Numbered from the stretch's first letter, positions 1 through 8,006 are shown. The stretch: 64,000 nt of DNA from Bacillota bacterium (GCA_023415055.1 JAEZLZ010000024.1:1-64000); one strand, 5' to 3'. A program made the numbers and translations. The notes: generated by a model from the letters alone, not told the origin.

Positions 1-123
1 TCTACCTGTCCAAAATGTGGTTTATCTGATTTTGAAATGGTTACAAGAAAATGGAGTCCACTTACAGGGTTGCTAACTAACAAAGTTGAACGAATATGTA
101 GAAATTGCAAGGCAAGATTTTGA
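1..123 (+). CDS. C-terminal end of a zinc-ribbon protein (partial)
   Basis: The window opens inside a reading frame that stops at TGA 121-123. The last 40 residues carry two cysteine pairs, CPKCG near the start and CRNC near the end, spaced about 30 residues apart. This is the layout of a four-cysteine zinc ribbon. The product probably binds one zinc ion and may contact nucleic acid, but the N-terminal part lies outside the window, so family and function cannot be told. A terminator-like hairpin follows 28 bases downstream. It could be the tail of a transposase or a small regulatory protein. Confidence 0.6.
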   Translation, partial: STCPKCGLSDFEMVTRKWSPLTGLLTNKVERICRNCKARF

Positions 124-150
124 ATAGTATTCCCCATTACACGTTTATAT

Positions 151-183
151 AAAGGGTGTCGGAAATTATCCGATGCCTTTTTA
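151..183 (+). terminator. Rho-independent terminator after the zinc-ribbon gene
   Basis: The arm 151-163 pairs with 169-180 (one bulged G, two G-U pairs) around a short AT loop and is followed by a T run. It lies just behind the stop codon of the partial zinc-ribbon gene. Confidence 0.7.
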
Positions 184-348
184 ATTATCCACAACGGACT
201 AGAAAACGGTCAGGTTGATTGAACAAGGAAGTGATTGACTATTAATTTACCTTCAATTATAATATGTTATAGATTAATAATCTCCTTCGCATAAATAGAT
301 TAATCTTGTGCGTATCACAAAAAAACATAGAGAAATAAAGGGTGTTTT

Positions 349-432
349 GCAGTCGTGGCGGAATTGGCATACGCGCTAGACTAAGGATCTAGTCCGGGTT
401 TCTGGGTAGGGGTTCAAGTCCCCTCGACTGCA
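349..432 (+). tRNA. tRNA-Leu, anticodon AAG
   Basis: The acceptor arm GCAGTCG (349-355) pairs with CGACTGC (425-431), and A432 is the discriminator base. The anticodon stem 376-380/388-392 closes the loop CTAAGGA, which puts AAG at 383-385. A long variable arm follows, as expected for a class II tRNA such as leucine. GGTTCAAGTCC forms the T arm. The 3' CCA is not encoded. A terminator follows at once, so this is probably a single-gene transcript. Confidence 0.96.
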
Positions 433-438
433 TAACGA

Positions 439-465
439 AAAGCCTTGGTTTTCAAGGCTTTTTTT
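439..465 (+). terminator. terminator of the tRNA-Leu transcript
   Basis: AAAGCCTTG and CAAGGCTTT pair around a TTTT loop and run into seven T bases. The hairpin sits 7 bases after the tRNA 3' end. The remaining stretch up to 626 contains no recognisable gene. Confidence 0.85.
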
Positions 466-626
466 GATTCATATACAAGTTGATGAAGGGGGTCTTTGGA
501 CTCTCTACATTTATTATAGAACATCATATAATAATTGATGAAAGTCTGATATGAGGAGAAATTTGAAACTCCTCGACTACATATTGCGAGGAAAATACTC
601 GACAACGTAGTTTTGCACATATAAAC

Positions 627-662
627 AAGGGCTGCTGTACCGATTTTTGTACAGCAGCCCTT
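627..662 (-). terminator. terminator at the end of the PTS operon
   Basis: A perfect 14-base stem, 627-640 with 649-662, and an 8-base loop lie downstream of the minus-strand HPr gene. On that strand the hairpin is followed by a T-rich run. The plus strand also ends in TTT, so it may act both ways. Confidence 0.8.
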
Positions 663-698
663 TCTGGATAGAGAAGTTATTTGCATAAAATAATGATA

Positions 699-956
699 CT
701 ATAGATTTTCCTGCAGGAGGGTGCTGATTTCCTGCAGAGCAGTTTCTTCATCTTCACCCTCGATCGTGATATATATAGTTTGCTTTGACTTTGCTGCCAG
801 CTGCATGATGGAGAGAATGCTTTTGGCATCAACCCTCTTACTTCCGTTACTGATGGAAATGGTGCTTTTGAAGCCAGCAGCTTTTTTTGCCAGTAAGCCT
901 GCGGGTCTTGCATGAAGGCCAATTTCGTCCCTGATGGTGTAATTCAATTCTTTCAT
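699..956 (-). CDS. ptsH: HPr phosphocarrier protein of the PTS
   Basis: This 85-residue protein passes phosphate from enzyme I to the EIIA domain of PTS permeases in the cytoplasm. The active-site motif HARPAG puts the phospho-acceptor at His15. Ser46, the residue used by HPr kinase in Gram-positive bacteria, lies in the AKSIL segment, so both catalytic and regulatory phosphorylation look possible. The ATG at 956 follows a GGGGAAAG ribosome site. It is the last gene of an EIIA-EIIB-EIIC-HPr operon, 31 bases after EIIC, which suggests an HPr dedicated to this sugar and probably a second copy to a housekeeping ptsH elsewhere (inference). Confidence 0.95.
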   Translation of the reverse strand: MKELNYTIRDEIGLHARPAGLLAKKAAGFKSTISISNGSKRVDAKSILSIMQLAAKSKQTIYITIEGEDEETALQEISTLLQENL

Positions 957-987
957 CCGCTTTCCCCGTTCCTGTAACTATGTATTG

Positions 988-2259
988 CTACCCGAGCAAT
1001 CTTGCGATCAGACCCTCAAAGATGCCCCATAAGGAGAAATCCTGGCCGCCGTAAACAAGCATCCAGTTATTGATCGTATGTCCGAAGAAATTGGCACCGA
1101 TACCAACCAGGAATACCATGATGATACCGCTTAATGCGGCGCCTACAATCGAGCCTCTGACGCCACCGGTAGCATTGCCGATAATGGAGGCACATCCTAT
1201 TTCAAAGAAGCAAGTAAAGGTAAGAGGAATAATAACCGTCGGGAACATACCTGCGGTAAGTATGATTGTGATCGTGGAAGTAATCATAGCAGTGATAAAA
1301 CCGATAATAAGAGAGTTTGGTGCATAACTGAAGATAACCGGGCAGTCCAGTGCCGGAATCGCACCGGGTACTACCTTTTCTGCGATACCCTTGAAGGCGG
1401 GAACGATTTCTGCGATCAACATACGAACACCGAGCAGCATAACGGTTACACCAACACCAAAATAAATGGATTTTGTAAAGATATAGGTGAAAATTCCGGT
1501 CGAACCGCCGGCATAACCCCAAACCTCACCAGGTACAAAACCATTTGCCCGAAGAATAAAATACATTACAATGTAGGTAAGACAGATGACTACCGAGCCA
1601 GTGATGGATACTTCACGGAAAAAGCCAAGACTCTTGGGGAATTTAATATCTTCTGTGGATTTCTCCTTATTTCCGATCAGCTTACCTAAATAACCGGATA
1701 TTAAAGACAGAATTGTAGTCGGATGACCGATGGTAAAGCTGTCGTCCCCTGTAACCTCTTTCACCAGAGGTTTCATCAGGTTAGGAGATACCACCATATA
1801 GATGGAGGTAAATACAGCTGCCAGAATAATCAGCTTGCCTCCGGTTAGACCGGCATCTACTCCTGCTGCAATAAAAACGTAAGGGAACCAGTACAGCATA
1901 TGTCCGGTCAGAAACACGGATTTCCATTTTGTAAATCGTGCAAACAGCAGGTTAAAGGTAAAAGCAACCAGCATTACAATACCGATCTGGGTCCCATAGA
2001 CGGACATATCAATATCTGCGGAGCCGTTCGCCGTAGGCATCATCGTATTGAACGCTGCAGCCAATCCATTGATAGAATTTCCGGTAATTATGCCGGTACC
2101 TTGAGAAAGAACAAAGAAGCCGATGGCTGTCATCATCGTTCCACGTACAACTTCACTGAAAGGTTTCTTTTGGAGAATAAGTCCGATTAATGCGATTAAT
2201 GCCAAGAAAATTGCACCCTGCCCAAAAATTTCATTAATAATAAAGTTTAACACACCCAT
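988..2259 (-). CDS. PTS EIIC permease, ascorbate/UlaA (SgaT) type
   Basis: A polytopic membrane protein of 423 residues that would carry a sugar across the membrane while the partner EIIB phosphorylates it. The sequence has many hydrophobic helices, and its GQGAIFLALIALIGL start and GGVRGSIVGAALSG region resemble the UlaA/SgaT family. I start it at ATG 2259 because GGGAGG lies 5 bases upstream; a frame extending to 2289 has no ribosome site. It sits between EIIB (31 bases upstream) and HPr. The real substrate need not be ascorbate: in this operon the neighbour is a SIS-type sugar isomerase rather than the ula catabolic enzymes. Confidence 0.9.
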   Translation of the reverse strand: MGVLNFIINEIFGQGAIFLALIALIGLILQKKPFSEVVRGTMMTAIGFFVLSQGTGIITGNSINGLAAAFNTMMPTANGSADIDMSVYGTQIGIVMLVAFTFNLLFARFTKWKSVFLTGHMLYWFPYVFIAAGVDAGLTGGKLIILAAVFTSIYMVVSPNLMKPLVKEVTGDDSFTIGHPTTILSLISGYLGKLIGNKEKSTEDIKFPKSLGFFREVSITGSVVICLTYIVMYFILRANGFVPGEVWGYAGGSTGIFTYIFTKSIYFGVGVTVMLLGVRMLIAEIVPAFKGIAEKVVPGAIPALDCPVIFSYAPNSLIIGFITAMITSTITIILTAGMFPTVIIPLTFTCFFEIGCASIIGNATGGVRGSIVGAALSGIIMVFLVGIGANFFGHTINNWMLVYGGQDFSLWGIFEGLIARLLG

Positions 2260-2290
2260 ACTAACCTCCCTTAGCCGCATAAACGGCATC

Positions 2291-2569
2291 TTACTTAAAT
2301 AATGTTAATAGCTTCTCACTTATCTCTGCCTTGTTCATAAAATTCGAGATGGCAACCACCGGGATAGCTGTCCGGCTGGTTATTCGCTCTGCAAGCTCCG
2401 TTGAAGTAAAAATGACATCGCATTGTACTGAAGTACAGGTTCCGATATCACCGCAAAATACGTCGGCTTCCAAATGCTGATCCTTGAGAATATCCTGTAT
2501 TTTCATCTTGAGAAAAAGGGAGGAACCACATCCAAAACCGCATACTGCCTGAATTTTCTTTACGCTCAT
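2291..2569 (-). CDS. PTS EIIB, UlaB/SgaB type
   Basis: A 92-residue cytoplasmic phosphotransfer protein. The N-terminal motif CGFGCGSSL is the phosphocysteine loop of the lactose/ascorbate EIIB group; the first or second Cys is the likely acceptor. It takes phosphate from EIIA and gives it to the sugar moving through EIIC. The ATG at 2569 has an AAAGGAGG site. It is the second gene of the operon, 42 bases after EIIA. Confidence 0.92.
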   Translation of the reverse strand: MSVKKIQAVCGFGCGSSLFLKMKIQDILKDQHLEADVFCGDIGTCTSVQCDVIFTSTELAERITSRTAIPVVAISNFMNKAEISEKLLTLFK

Positions 2570-2611
2570 CGCTAACCTCCTTTCATCGCATCTAGGCTAT
2601 GACTTACTGGT

Positions 2612-3049
2612 TCATTGGCCCTTCAGAACGGAAATGATATCATCTACTGTTTCGGCTGCTGCCAGTTCATTGATTCTTGTTTCCTTTGAAAACAATTCTG
2701 CAATTTTAGACAGCCTATCCAAATGGGAAGTCTGATCGGTGCAGCCCATACATAAGATGATAGAAACAGGATCATTAACCGAGCCAAAGCTTACCGGAGC
2801 TGACAAGGTAATCAGAGAGATATCCGTATGAAGCACCGATTTACCGGGTGCAGCATGCGCAAGAGCCAGATTGGGAGATATGACTATATAGGGACCATAT
2901 TCCCGGACGGCTTCGATCATGCTGTCAATGTATTCCTGTGTTATGCTTCCGGCTTCCAGTAAGATACGTCCGGCTTTACGAATGGCATCTTCCCAGGAGC
3001 TTGCGGATTCTCTGACTCGTATGTGAGCTCTTTGAATGATTTCCTCCAA
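2612..3049 (-). CDS. PTS EIIA, mannitol/fructose (UlaC) type
   Basis: First gene of the operon, 145 residues. The motif LALAHAAPG carries the phospho-acceptor histidine of the PTS_EIIA_2 family, which takes phosphate from HPr. The chosen start is TTG at 3047-3049: GGGAGG lies 8 bases before it and the product then begins LEEIIQRA like UlaC proteins. A longer frame from TTG 3070 would place that ribosome site inside the coding region. A homologous EIIA domain is fused to the end of the divergent regulator, so the two may share signals. Confidence 0.9.
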   Translation of the reverse strand: MEEIIQRAHIRVRESASSWEDAIRKAGRILLEAGSITQEYIDSMIEAVREYGPYIVISPNLALAHAAPGKSVLHTDISLITLSAPVSFGSVNDPVSIILCMGCTDQTSHLDRLSKIAELFSKETRINELAAAETVDDIISVLKGQ

Positions 3050-3357
3050 TAAATAAACCTCCCTTCCCAAGTCTGAAATAATGATAATATCACCATAACA
3101 CGTTTTATTAAGCTGTCATAGTATAGTTTCTTTCCTAAAATCCGGAAACAAATTAAACTTTACTTTATGTCCTGATACCGATAGTATTATACTTAAATGA
3201 ATACTGAATAAGTGTGCTTCCCTTGTAACGGCACGTGTTGAAAGTACTAGTGCAGGTAAAAATACGAGAATTTTGGATGCTGTATTCTTATATAGAATGA
3301 TCAGAGGATACTGTTCTCAAGCTTCACAAATTCATGGAAAGAGGCGTGGTGATACGT
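3050..3357. promoter_or_regulatory. divergent control region of the PTS operon and its regulator
   Basis: About 300 bases separate the divergent EIIA and regulator genes. The stretch is AT-rich with no gene. I see no unambiguous -35/-10 pair, no sigma-54 GG/GC element and no antiterminator-terminator pair of the BglG type. The regulator therefore more likely acts as a DNA-binding activator at this region than as an RNA antiterminator (inference). Confidence 0.4.
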
Positions 3358-5388
3358 ATGAACAAAAAGATCTGCGAATTATTGACCATACTAATCAATT
3401 CACCGAATCAGCATTTTAGATACGAGGAGCTTGCACGTCTATTAAGTGTTAGCACACGCTCTATTCGTAATTATGTTCAGGACATTTCTTATTTCCTGAC
3501 CGATCAGAATATCACACGCGTAGTGAACATGACAAATAAGGGCATTACCTTTATTGGAGATACCAGTGAGGGAGAATGGCTTGCCAGCCATCTGATCGAT
3601 ACGGAGTTCTATTTCTACCGGTTATCCTCTGAGGAAAGAGCCGGAATTATTACATTAAAGCTTTTGCTGTCTGCTGAGCCCTGTACCCTATCCGCCTTAA
3701 CTGAGCAGTTTAACGCCAGCCGGGTCACGATTATTAAAGATATGGAGCAGGTGCGTTTGCTGATCACCCGCTATAATATGACGTTTGATGCTTCTACAAA
3801 TCACGGGTATCTGCTGGTAGCGCAGGAGAAGGACCGAAGAGAATTAATATCAAGAATTGTATTAAGCAGCACAGATGCGTATCATATTTATAACAGTAAA
3901 ATTAATCTATATGAGTTTTATATGAATGAAGAGTGCTTTAAAGAACCATTTTACAGTGAATTAAAAGAAATTCTGAATCAAGCAGAGGATCGTTACAAAA
4001 TATCCGTTTCCGATGCTTATTTTGAGAAAATATTATTTGAACTAAAGCTTATGACTAGCCGGGTTAAAAAGGGATTTTCCTTGGTCCAGGGAGAAGATGA
4101 AATCTTTCCCATGAAGAAACTGAATGCCTGCCAGGTTGCGGAATTTATTTTAAAGGAAGTAAGCAGGCAGCAGGAAATTAGATTTTCGGAGAGTGAGACG
4201 GTATATTTTGCGTATAAGCTGTATGAAAATCATTTTTACAACGCAAAGGTCATTGAAGATACCAGGTGCATGCAGACCCACATGGTGCTGACGAGCTTTC
4301 TTGATAAAATCGGAAGAGAGCTGATGCTTCCTCTCGCCGAGGATAACCAACTGATCGAACAGCTGAGCACCCATCTGAGCAATATGAAAAAGGCACATAG
4401 CATAGGTTCCTTCGTTCAAAATGATTTTAAGGATCAGATAGTGAAGGAATATGATACTTATAGCCAGCTAATTCAAAAATACTGCAGCCTGCTCGAGGAG
4501 CATTTCGGCTATCGCTTTTGCGAGGATGATATCGCCTATATCATCCTGTACATTGTAGTCAGTATTGAGCGGTATTTTGAAGAGGATACCATACCAAGGG
4601 TAATTGTGGTCTGTCATACCGGAATTGGAACAGCGAATTTTCTGGTAGAGGAGCTAAAATCTAATTTTAATATCAAGGTCTTGACTGCGACATCCTCCCA
4701 TAAACTAGCGGATACCATGAAGCAGTTTGATTATGACTTGATCATATCGACAATCAGCCTCCCCAATACAGTGGGAAGCTGGATTAAGGTAACGCCTATG
4801 CTGGAAGACAATGATATCCTTGCCCTGCAGCGAATTCTTTTCAGTATAAAAAGAGATAAGAGAAAAGATATCTTGTCTAAAATGCAGACCGGAAAGAAGA
4901 AGGAAATCGTTTCTGTAAGAGACATCCAAAGGCTGGAGCAGGTGCTTACGTCGGAACACATCCAACTGGAGGTATGTTGTCGGGATTGGAGGGAAGCCAT
5001 ACGGTCTGCGGCAGGAATTTTGTTAAAAAGCGGAAGCATTAAACCGCAATATATTCAGGCAATTGAAGAATCCGTCATATCAAATGGGGCATATTTTGTC
5101 TTTTGCCCGGGAATTGCATTGGCACACGCCGGACCAGGTGACGGAGTAGTGCGGTTTGATATCTCAATGATACGCCTTCGGGATCCGGTATGCTTCGGAC
5201 ATAAGAACAATGATCCTGTACAGTACATTATTTGCTTTGGCTCTACGGAAGCTCCTGAGGATACAAAGCTGATATTAAAGCTGATGAACATGATCAGTTC
5301 ACCGGACCTACAGCTACAACTTGCTTCAGACAAAGAAATCGAAAGCTTTTATAGTCATCTAATAAAATATGGAGGATCATCAGAATGA
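3358..5388 (+). CDS. PRD-containing transcription regulator with EIIB and EIIA domains (MtlR/LicR-like)
   Basis: This 676-residue regulator would switch the divergent PTS operon on according to sugar flux. Two helix-turn-helix segments lie near residues 20-45 (EELARLLSVSTRSIRNYV) and 105-130. Two PTS regulation domains follow at about 190-300 and 310-410. A GatB-like EIIB domain has CHTGIGTANF with Cys419, and an EIIA_2 domain has ALAHAGPG with His590. PRD2 reads DDIAYIILYIVVS, with Tyr where family members usually keep a phosphorylated His. I use ATG 3358, preceded by GGTGAT; ATG 3334 is an alternative without a ribosome site. It overlaps the SIS gene by ATGA. Confidence 0.9.
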   Translation: MNKKICELLTILINSPNQHFRYEELARLLSVSTRSIRNYVQDISYFLTDQNITRVVNMTNKGITFIGDTSEGEWLASHLIDTEFYFYRLSSEERAGIITLKLLLSAEPCTLSALTEQFNASRVTIIKDMEQVRLLITRYNMTFDASTNHGYLLVAQEKDRRELISRIVLSSTDAYHIYNSKINLYEFYMNEECFKEPFYSELKEILNQAEDRYKISVSDAYFEKILFELKLMTSRVKKGFSLVQGEDEIFPMKKLNACQVAEFILKEVSRQQEIRFSESETVYFAYKLYENHFYNAKVIEDTRCMQTHMVLTSFLDKIGRELMLPLAEDNQLIEQLSTHLSNMKKAHSIGSFVQNDFKDQIVKEYDTYSQLIQKYCSLLEEHFGYRFCEDDIAYIILYIVVSIERYFEEDTIPRVIVVCHTGIGTANFLVEELKSNFNIKVLTATSSHKLADTMKQFDYDLIISTISLPNTVGSWIKVTPMLEDNDILALQRILFSIKRDKRKDILSKMQTGKKKEIVSVRDIQRLEQVLTSEHIQLEVCCRDWREAIRSAAGILLKSGSIKPQYIQAIEESVISNGAYFVFCPGIALAHAGPGDGVVRFDISMIRLRDPVCFGHKNNDPVQYIICFGSTEAPEDTKLILKLMNMISSPDLQLQLASDKEIESFYSHLIKYGGSSE

Positions 5389-6131
5389 AAGATACAAAAT
5401 GCTTTGAATACTTAAATCATGTAATTGACATTATGCATCAGGTAGAGGAAACTCAGTGGGGCAACATTGACGGAGGCAGTAGGAAAATAGCGGAAGCGAT
5501 CAAAGATAAAAGTTCCATCTTTGTCTTTGGGGCTTCCCATGCAGGAATCCTTGCACAGGAGATGTTTTACCGAACCGGTGGTCTTGCGGTTATTAATCCG
5601 ATCCTCCCTTCGGAGTTCATGCTGAATACCCGTCCGGTCGTACAGACCAGTGATATGGAAAAGCTCGACGGATATCCAACCGTAATTCTGAATAACACGC
5701 CGATCCGGAAAGGGGATATATTAATCGTTCATTCCGTTTCCGGCCGGAATACGGCCGCCATTGAGATGGCAATCGAAGCAAAAAATCGCGGTATTTTCAC
5801 GATTGGTATCACCAATATGACTTATACGAATGGGGTAACCTCCCGCCACAAGAGCGGAAAGAAGCTCTGTGAGGTATGTGATATTATAATCGATAATTGT
5901 GGAGATTTTGAGGATTCCAGTATGCTGCTGGAGGGGATGCAGCAAAAGATTGCACCTACCTCAAGTGTCGTCGGATGTAGTATTGTTAACATGATATTAA
6001 TCCGGACGGTGGAATATCTCCTGGAGATGGGAGAAGAGCCGCCGGTTTTCCATAGTGCAAATGTCGACGGTGGCGCAGAATTTAATAAGAAAATATTTGA
6101 AAAATATAAGGACCAGATCCATTATATGTAG
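5385..6131 (+). CDS. SIS-domain sugar isomerase family protein
   Basis: A 248-residue cytoplasmic protein with a SIS (sugar isomerase) fold. FVFGASHAGILAQEMFYRTGG is the phosphosugar-binding strand-loop and VHSVSGRNTAAIEMA the second Ser/Thr loop. SIS proteins bind phosphorylated aldoses or ketoses and amino sugars. Its ATG overlaps the regulator stop codon (ATGA), with GGAGG 9 bases upstream, so the two are translated together. The neighbours suggest that it handles the sugar phosphate made by the divergent PTS, either as an isomerase or as part of sensing; the substrate is unknown. The active-site acid cannot be fixed by eye. Confidence 0.85.
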   Translation: MKDTKCFEYLNHVIDIMHQVEETQWGNIDGGSRKIAEAIKDKSSIFVFGASHAGILAQEMFYRTGGLAVINPILPSEFMLNTRPVVQTSDMEKLDGYPTVILNNTPIRKGDILIVHSVSGRNTAAIEMAIEAKNRGIFTIGITNMTYTNGVTSRHKSGKKLCEVCDIIIDNCGDFEDSSMLLEGMQQKIAPTSSVVGCSIVNMILIRTVEYLLEMGEEPPVFHSANVDGGAEFNKKIFEKYKDQIHYM

Positions 6132-6154
6132 AAGAAGTTTTGAGAAGAAGTTTC

Positions 6155-6185
6155 GAGAAGAATTTTCGAGAAGAAAATTCTTCTT
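6155..6185 (+). terminator. terminator-like hairpin after the SIS gene
   Basis: An 11-base perfect stem (6157-6167 with 6173-6183) around GAGAA follows the stop codon by 25 bases. It lies in a short run of imperfect GAGAAGAA-TTTTC direct repeats (about 6131-6180). The T tail is weak, so termination is plausible rather than certain. Confidence 0.55.
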
Positions 6186-6253
6186 ATAACATATTGAAAG
6201 ATACCCGTTTTTCCTTTATCATAAGATCAATCATACGGTTATTCTGTAATTAC

Positions 6254-6297
6254 TTACAGGAAACAACATTTGATAATCGAAATGTTGTTTCCTGTAA
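6254..6297. repeat. perfect 18-base inverted repeat
   Basis: Positions 6254-6271 pair without mismatch with 6280-6297 around an 8-base loop. No T run follows on either strand, so it is not a standard terminator. It lies 50 bases before the ribosome site of a LacI-type fragment, so it may be an operator or cruciform of that lost regulator system. Confidence 0.7.
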
Positions 6298-6346
6298 AGT
6301 CAGGGCAAATAACTAAAGTCAGATATATGTATAGGGGAGGGTGAGT

Positions 6347-6466
6347 ATGTCAAACATCAGAGAAGTTGCCAGAAAGGCCGGTGTAGGTACGGGGACAGTC
6401 TCTCGGGCACTAAATAATACGGGTTATGTGGCAGAAGAGACACGGCAGAAGATTATGGAAAGTTAA
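6347..6466 (+). pseudogene. N-terminal fragment of a LacI-family regulator
   Basis: An AGGGGAGGG ribosome site precedes ATG 6347. The 39 residues read MSNIREVARKAGVGTGTVSR and continue ALNNTGYVAEETRQKI, which is the LacI helix-turn-helix and hinge-proximal region, and then stop at TAA 6464. Intact LacI proteins have about 330 residues, so the sugar-binding domain is missing. The stop follows KIMES, where family members continue with the hinge helix. Either a deletion or a nonsense mutation has destroyed the gene. A DNA-binding-only mini-repressor is formally possible but would lack the dimer interface. Confidence 0.85.
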
Positions 6467-6699
6467 AGTGGAAAAACTGTTAGCATTGAATAGGAGAGAG
6501 AACTTCAGGTAATGAGCTACTTGCAGATTCAATTCCGAGGTTGGAAATGAAGAGGGAGGAAGCATGTGAAGATGATTTGCCAAAACAAAGCTATAAAGAC
6601 GGAGTTCTAAAATTGAAATGGCAAGTTTATGGAACTTGGAAGCTTTTGCTGTAAGCGAATTATGGATTTTACAAAAATAATAGAGATGTGAGGACTGTG
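6467..6699 (+). other. degenerate AT-rich stretch between LacI fragment and aldolase
   Basis: About 230 bases without an intact gene. Two short open segments (about 6510-6655, and 6600-6679 in another frame) read like coding remnants, but I do not recognise the family. Together with the broken genes on both sides this looks like deletion debris. Confidence 0.45.
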
Positions 6700-7647
6700 A
6701 TGAAACTTAATAAAAAATTCCCTGGTGGTATTTGGCCAGTAATGCTTACACCATATACAGACGATAACAAGATTGATGAACAGGCGCTGTCCAGACTTAC
6801 TGACTGGTATATTGAAAATGGCGTAAATGGACTGTTCGCAGCCTGTCAATCAAGCGAGATATTCTATTTAAATTTAGAGGAACGATTAAGAATAGTTGAG
6901 ACAACGCTTCGGACAGCACATGGTCGAGTACCGGTGATTGCAAGTGCTAATATATCCGATAGTATTGAAGATCAGGCAAAAGAATTAAATGCTGTTTGGA
7001 AGCTGGGGGTTGATGCGGTAATAATATTATCAAATCGTCTGGCGGCACAAGATGAATCTAGTGAAGTATGGATTGCTAATCTAAAAAAATTGCTTGATCT
7101 GCTTGATCCAGATATGAAGCTTGGTATATATGAATGTCCTTATCCTTATAAAAGGGTAGTGAATGATAAAGAACTTCAGGCGATGCTCGATACAAATAGA
7201 TTCTATTTTTTCAAAGATACATGTTGTGATATAAAAACTATTCGGCGAAAAATAGAACAGATTAAAGGTAGCAGTATTCAGCTCTTTAATGCTAATACGT
7301 CTACACTTTTGGAATCACTTCGAGATGGAGCAGATGGATACTGTGGTGTAATGGCTAATTTTCATCCGAAACTATATGTATGGATTTACAAACATTATAT
7401 GGAAGAAAAAGCCGAAAAAGTTAGTGATATACTTACAATGAATTCATTAATAGAAAGACAATTGTATCCAGTAAATGCAAAGTGGCATTTAAAAAATATA
7501 GAGAAGATTCCCATGAACATATATGCAAGAAGTCAAGATTGTAACTTGTTAACAGACACTTTCATAAAAGAAGTTCAGGCAATGGACAATTTATCAAAGG
7601 AAACGTATAAAACATATTGCAGTGATTCTTTAGAAAATGAAACTTGA
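6700..7647 (+). CDS. DapA/NanA-family aldolase (dihydrodipicolinate synthase / N-acetylneuraminate lyase superfamily)
   Basis: A 315-residue TIM-barrel class I aldolase. Lys172 in the FFKDT motif is the expected Schiff-base lysine and Tyr144, 148 or 150 in the YECPYPY segment the expected catalytic tyrosine. The usual GTTGE-like loop is SSE at 51-53. Family members cleave or condense 2-keto acids such as sialic acid, KDG or dihydrodipicolinate. ATG 6700 is preferred because GTGAGG precedes it; GTG codons at 6688 and 6697 are alternatives. Codons are more AT-rich than in nearby genes. It overlaps a truncated YhcH/NanQ-type gene, which points towards sialic-acid-like sugars (inference). Confidence 0.85.
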   Translation: MKLNKKFPGGIWPVMLTPYTDDNKIDEQALSRLTDWYIENGVNGLFAACQSSEIFYLNLEERLRIVETTLRTAHGRVPVIASANISDSIEDQAKELNAVWKLGVDAVIILSNRLAAQDESSEVWIANLKKLLDLLDPDMKLGIYECPYPYKRVVNDKELQAMLDTNRFYFFKDTCCDIKTIRRKIEQIKGSSIQLFNANTSTLLESLRDGADGYCGVMANFHPKLYVWIYKHYMEEKAEKVSDILTMNSLIERQLYPVNAKWHLKNIEKIPMNIYARSQDCNLLTDTFIKEVQAMDNLSKETYKTYCSDSLENET

Positions 7648-7996
7648 TACATATACCAGGCTTAATAAATATAGTTGCCTGAGTAAATATTCAGAGATGA
7701 TCCTCGATTTTATCATAAAGGCAAGAGAAGAAAAGTTATATGCTGGAGAGTACTTGCTGGACGATACAAGACTTTATGCAATTATTCAGAAATATTCGAC
7801 TAGGGATTCTGAAAATTGTCGTATGGAAGTCCATAAAAAATATGCAGATGTTCAATATAAAATGAATGGGGAAGAGTGTAGGATATGCTGGAAGCAATCC
7901 CCAAGTACTTTCGCCAGAATAGCTAAAAGTAAAGTCAAAGATGGGATGGCGATATGCCAAACAAAGATTTCAAGAACCATTAAGAAATTATTTTAA
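7637..7996 (+). pseudogene. truncated YhcH/NanQ (DUF386) family gene
   Basis: The first 85 residues match the YhcH/YjgK/YiaL cupin family: an LDDTRLYAII strand, then EVHKKYADVQY, which contributes metal-binding residues. NanQ (YhcH) of this family helps anomerise sialic acid. After GEEC the sequence loses family character (CWKQSPSTFARIAKSK) and ends at 119 residues, short of the usual 150, without the C-terminal strands and the usual PxxxHxP metal site. A frameshift or 3' deletion is likely. Its ATG overlaps the end of the aldolase gene, so the two formed an operon. Confidence 0.75.
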
Positions 7997-8006
7997 TAAG
8001 GAAATC

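Noticed and set aside
3050..3357. BglG-type RNA antiterminator site for the PTS regulator
   Set aside because: No antiterminator overlapping a terminator is visible; the regulator has DNA-binding helices and no RNA-binding CAT domain.
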